Source: an uncultured Eubacteriales bacterium (GTDB taxonomy: Bacteria > Bacillota > Clostridia > Oscillospirales > Butyricicoccaceae). Taken from it: a stretch of DNA of 5,397 nucleotides. The notes beneath the pieces are model-generated. The model saw only the letters and a list, made by a program, of their open reading frames with translations, was not told the DNA's origin and made no database searches. The DNA is taken from positions 1 through 5,397 of the forward strand of contig CAKUPI010000134.1 of assembly GCA_934675045.1 (NCBI GenBank), in the 5' to 3' direction. The first letter of the stretch is position 1; each line of letters opens with the position of its first letter. Made by a program: the position numbers and the translations under genes. Below are positions 4,828 to 5,397 of this stretch, one piece after another.

Positions 4828-5397
4828 ATGAGAGAGGTACCGGCACAGCAAATCGCCGACGCCGTGCGGCGCATGTGCATCGAGGCAAACTGCAGCCTGC
4901 CCGGCGACGTGCGCCGATGCATCGAGCACTGCCGCGGGCAGGAGGACTGGGAACCCGCGCAGGGCATTTTGGATAAAATCATGGAAAACTACCGCATTGC
5001 CGACGAGGAGCAGGTGCCCATCTGTCAGGATACCGGCATGGCCTGCGTCTTTCTCGACATCGGGCAGGATGTGCACATCGCGGGCGATCTGCGCGCGGCC
5101 GTCGACGACGGCGTGCGCCGCGGCTACGCCGAGGGCTTTTTGCGCAAGTCGGTGGTGCGCGACCCGCTGGACCGCGTCAACACGGGCGACAACACCCCCG
5201 CCATGCTGTATGTCAATCTGGTCCCGGGCGACAAAATCACCCTGACCGTCGCGCCCAAGGGCTTCGGCAGCGAAAACATGAGCCGCATCAAAATGCTCAA
5301 GCCCTCCGACGGCCTCGAGGGGGTCAAGCGCTTTGTCGTGCAGGCGGTGGAGGAGGCCGGCCCCAACCCCTGCCCCCCCATCGTCGTCGGCGTCGGC
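4828..5397 (+). CDS. Class I fumarate hydratase / L-tartrate dehydratase, alpha subunit (3' end outside window)
   Basis: The frame is open from ATG 4828 to the window end (190 residues), roughly two thirds of a usual alpha subunit of about 280-300. It is the N-terminal part of the iron-sulfur hydro-lyase family (TtdA, FumA/FumB N-terminal region). Motifs are VPICQDTG (63-70) with cluster ligand C66, RDPLDRVNTGDNTPA (111-125), VAPKGFGSENMS (141-152), and NPCPPIVVGVG (180-190) with C182. The third cluster cysteine would lie beyond the window. The enzyme adds water to fumarate to give malate, or dehydrates tartrate to oxaloacetate, using an oxygen-sensitive [4Fe-4S] cluster. A beta subunit gene is expected just downstream. 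Fumarate and tartrate specificity cannot be separated from this fragment. It has its own promoter and ribosome binding site and is divergent from the methyltransferase operon. Confidence 0.93.
   Translation, partial: MREVPAQQIADAVRRMCIEANCSLPGDVRRCIEHCRGQEDWEPAQGILDKIMENYRIADEEQVPICQDTGMACVFLDIGQDVHIAGDLRAAVDDGVRRGYAEGFLRKSVVRDPLDRVNTGDNTPAMLYVNLVPGDKITLTVAPKGFGSENMSRIKMLKPSDGLEGVKRFVVQAVEEAGPNPCPPIVVGVG

Noticed and set aside
4595..4888. 98-residue N-terminal extension of the methyltransferase (start at 4888)
   Set aside because: The extension is Arg/Ala-rich without family motifs and would cover the fumarase start and both promoters. A ribosome binding site at 4600-4605 supports ATG 4594.
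1..5397. CRISPR array, tRNA, rRNA, insertion sequence or attachment site
   Set aside because: Reading both strands showed no regularly spaced repeats, no tRNA-like cloverleaf, no rRNA sequence and no transposase or integrase motif.

Overview
The window comes from a GC-rich bacterium (clearly above 55% G+C by eye). Strong AGGAGG-type ribosome binding sites lie 5-8 nt before the starts, and the metabolism is anaerobic: a Na+-pumping, biotin-dependent decarboxylase and an oxygen-sensitive class I fumarase/tartrate dehydratase. A high-GC anaerobic Firmicute (Clostridia, Oscillospiraceae-like) fits best. That is inference from gene content and signals, not a marker gene.

Left part (1-2303, + strand): the 3' end of a biotin carrier protein or domain with an Ala/Pro linker and the AMKM biotinylation motif. 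It is followed 11 nt later by the membrane beta subunit of the sodium pump decarboxylase, in which all six functionally studied residues are conserved. After a 54-nt gap holding a possible weak attenuator comes a complete creatininase-family metal-dependent amidohydrolase. The unit ends at a bidirectional terminator (about 2313-2362).

Middle part (2376-4594, - strand): a two-gene operon read right to left. It encodes an alpha-class (D12) N6-adenine DNA methyltransferase and then, 50 nt downstream, an HNH endonuclease with a large unrecognised N-terminal region. This looks like a compact type II-like restriction-modification pair. The best starts, judged by ribosome binding sites, are internal to the longest open frames: 3422 for the nuclease and 4594 for the methyltransferase.

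Right part (4595-5397): a 233-nt divergent intergenic region with one promoter for each direction and an inverted repeat in each leader. It is followed by the start of a class I fumarase / L-tartrate dehydratase alpha subunit, cut by the window end. Fumarase and a decarboxylase of the oxaloacetate/methylmalonyl-CoA type would fit C4-dicarboxylate metabolism. The restriction-modification pair sits between these metabolic units, inverted relative to both. No transposase, integrase, tRNA or CRISPR array is visible.
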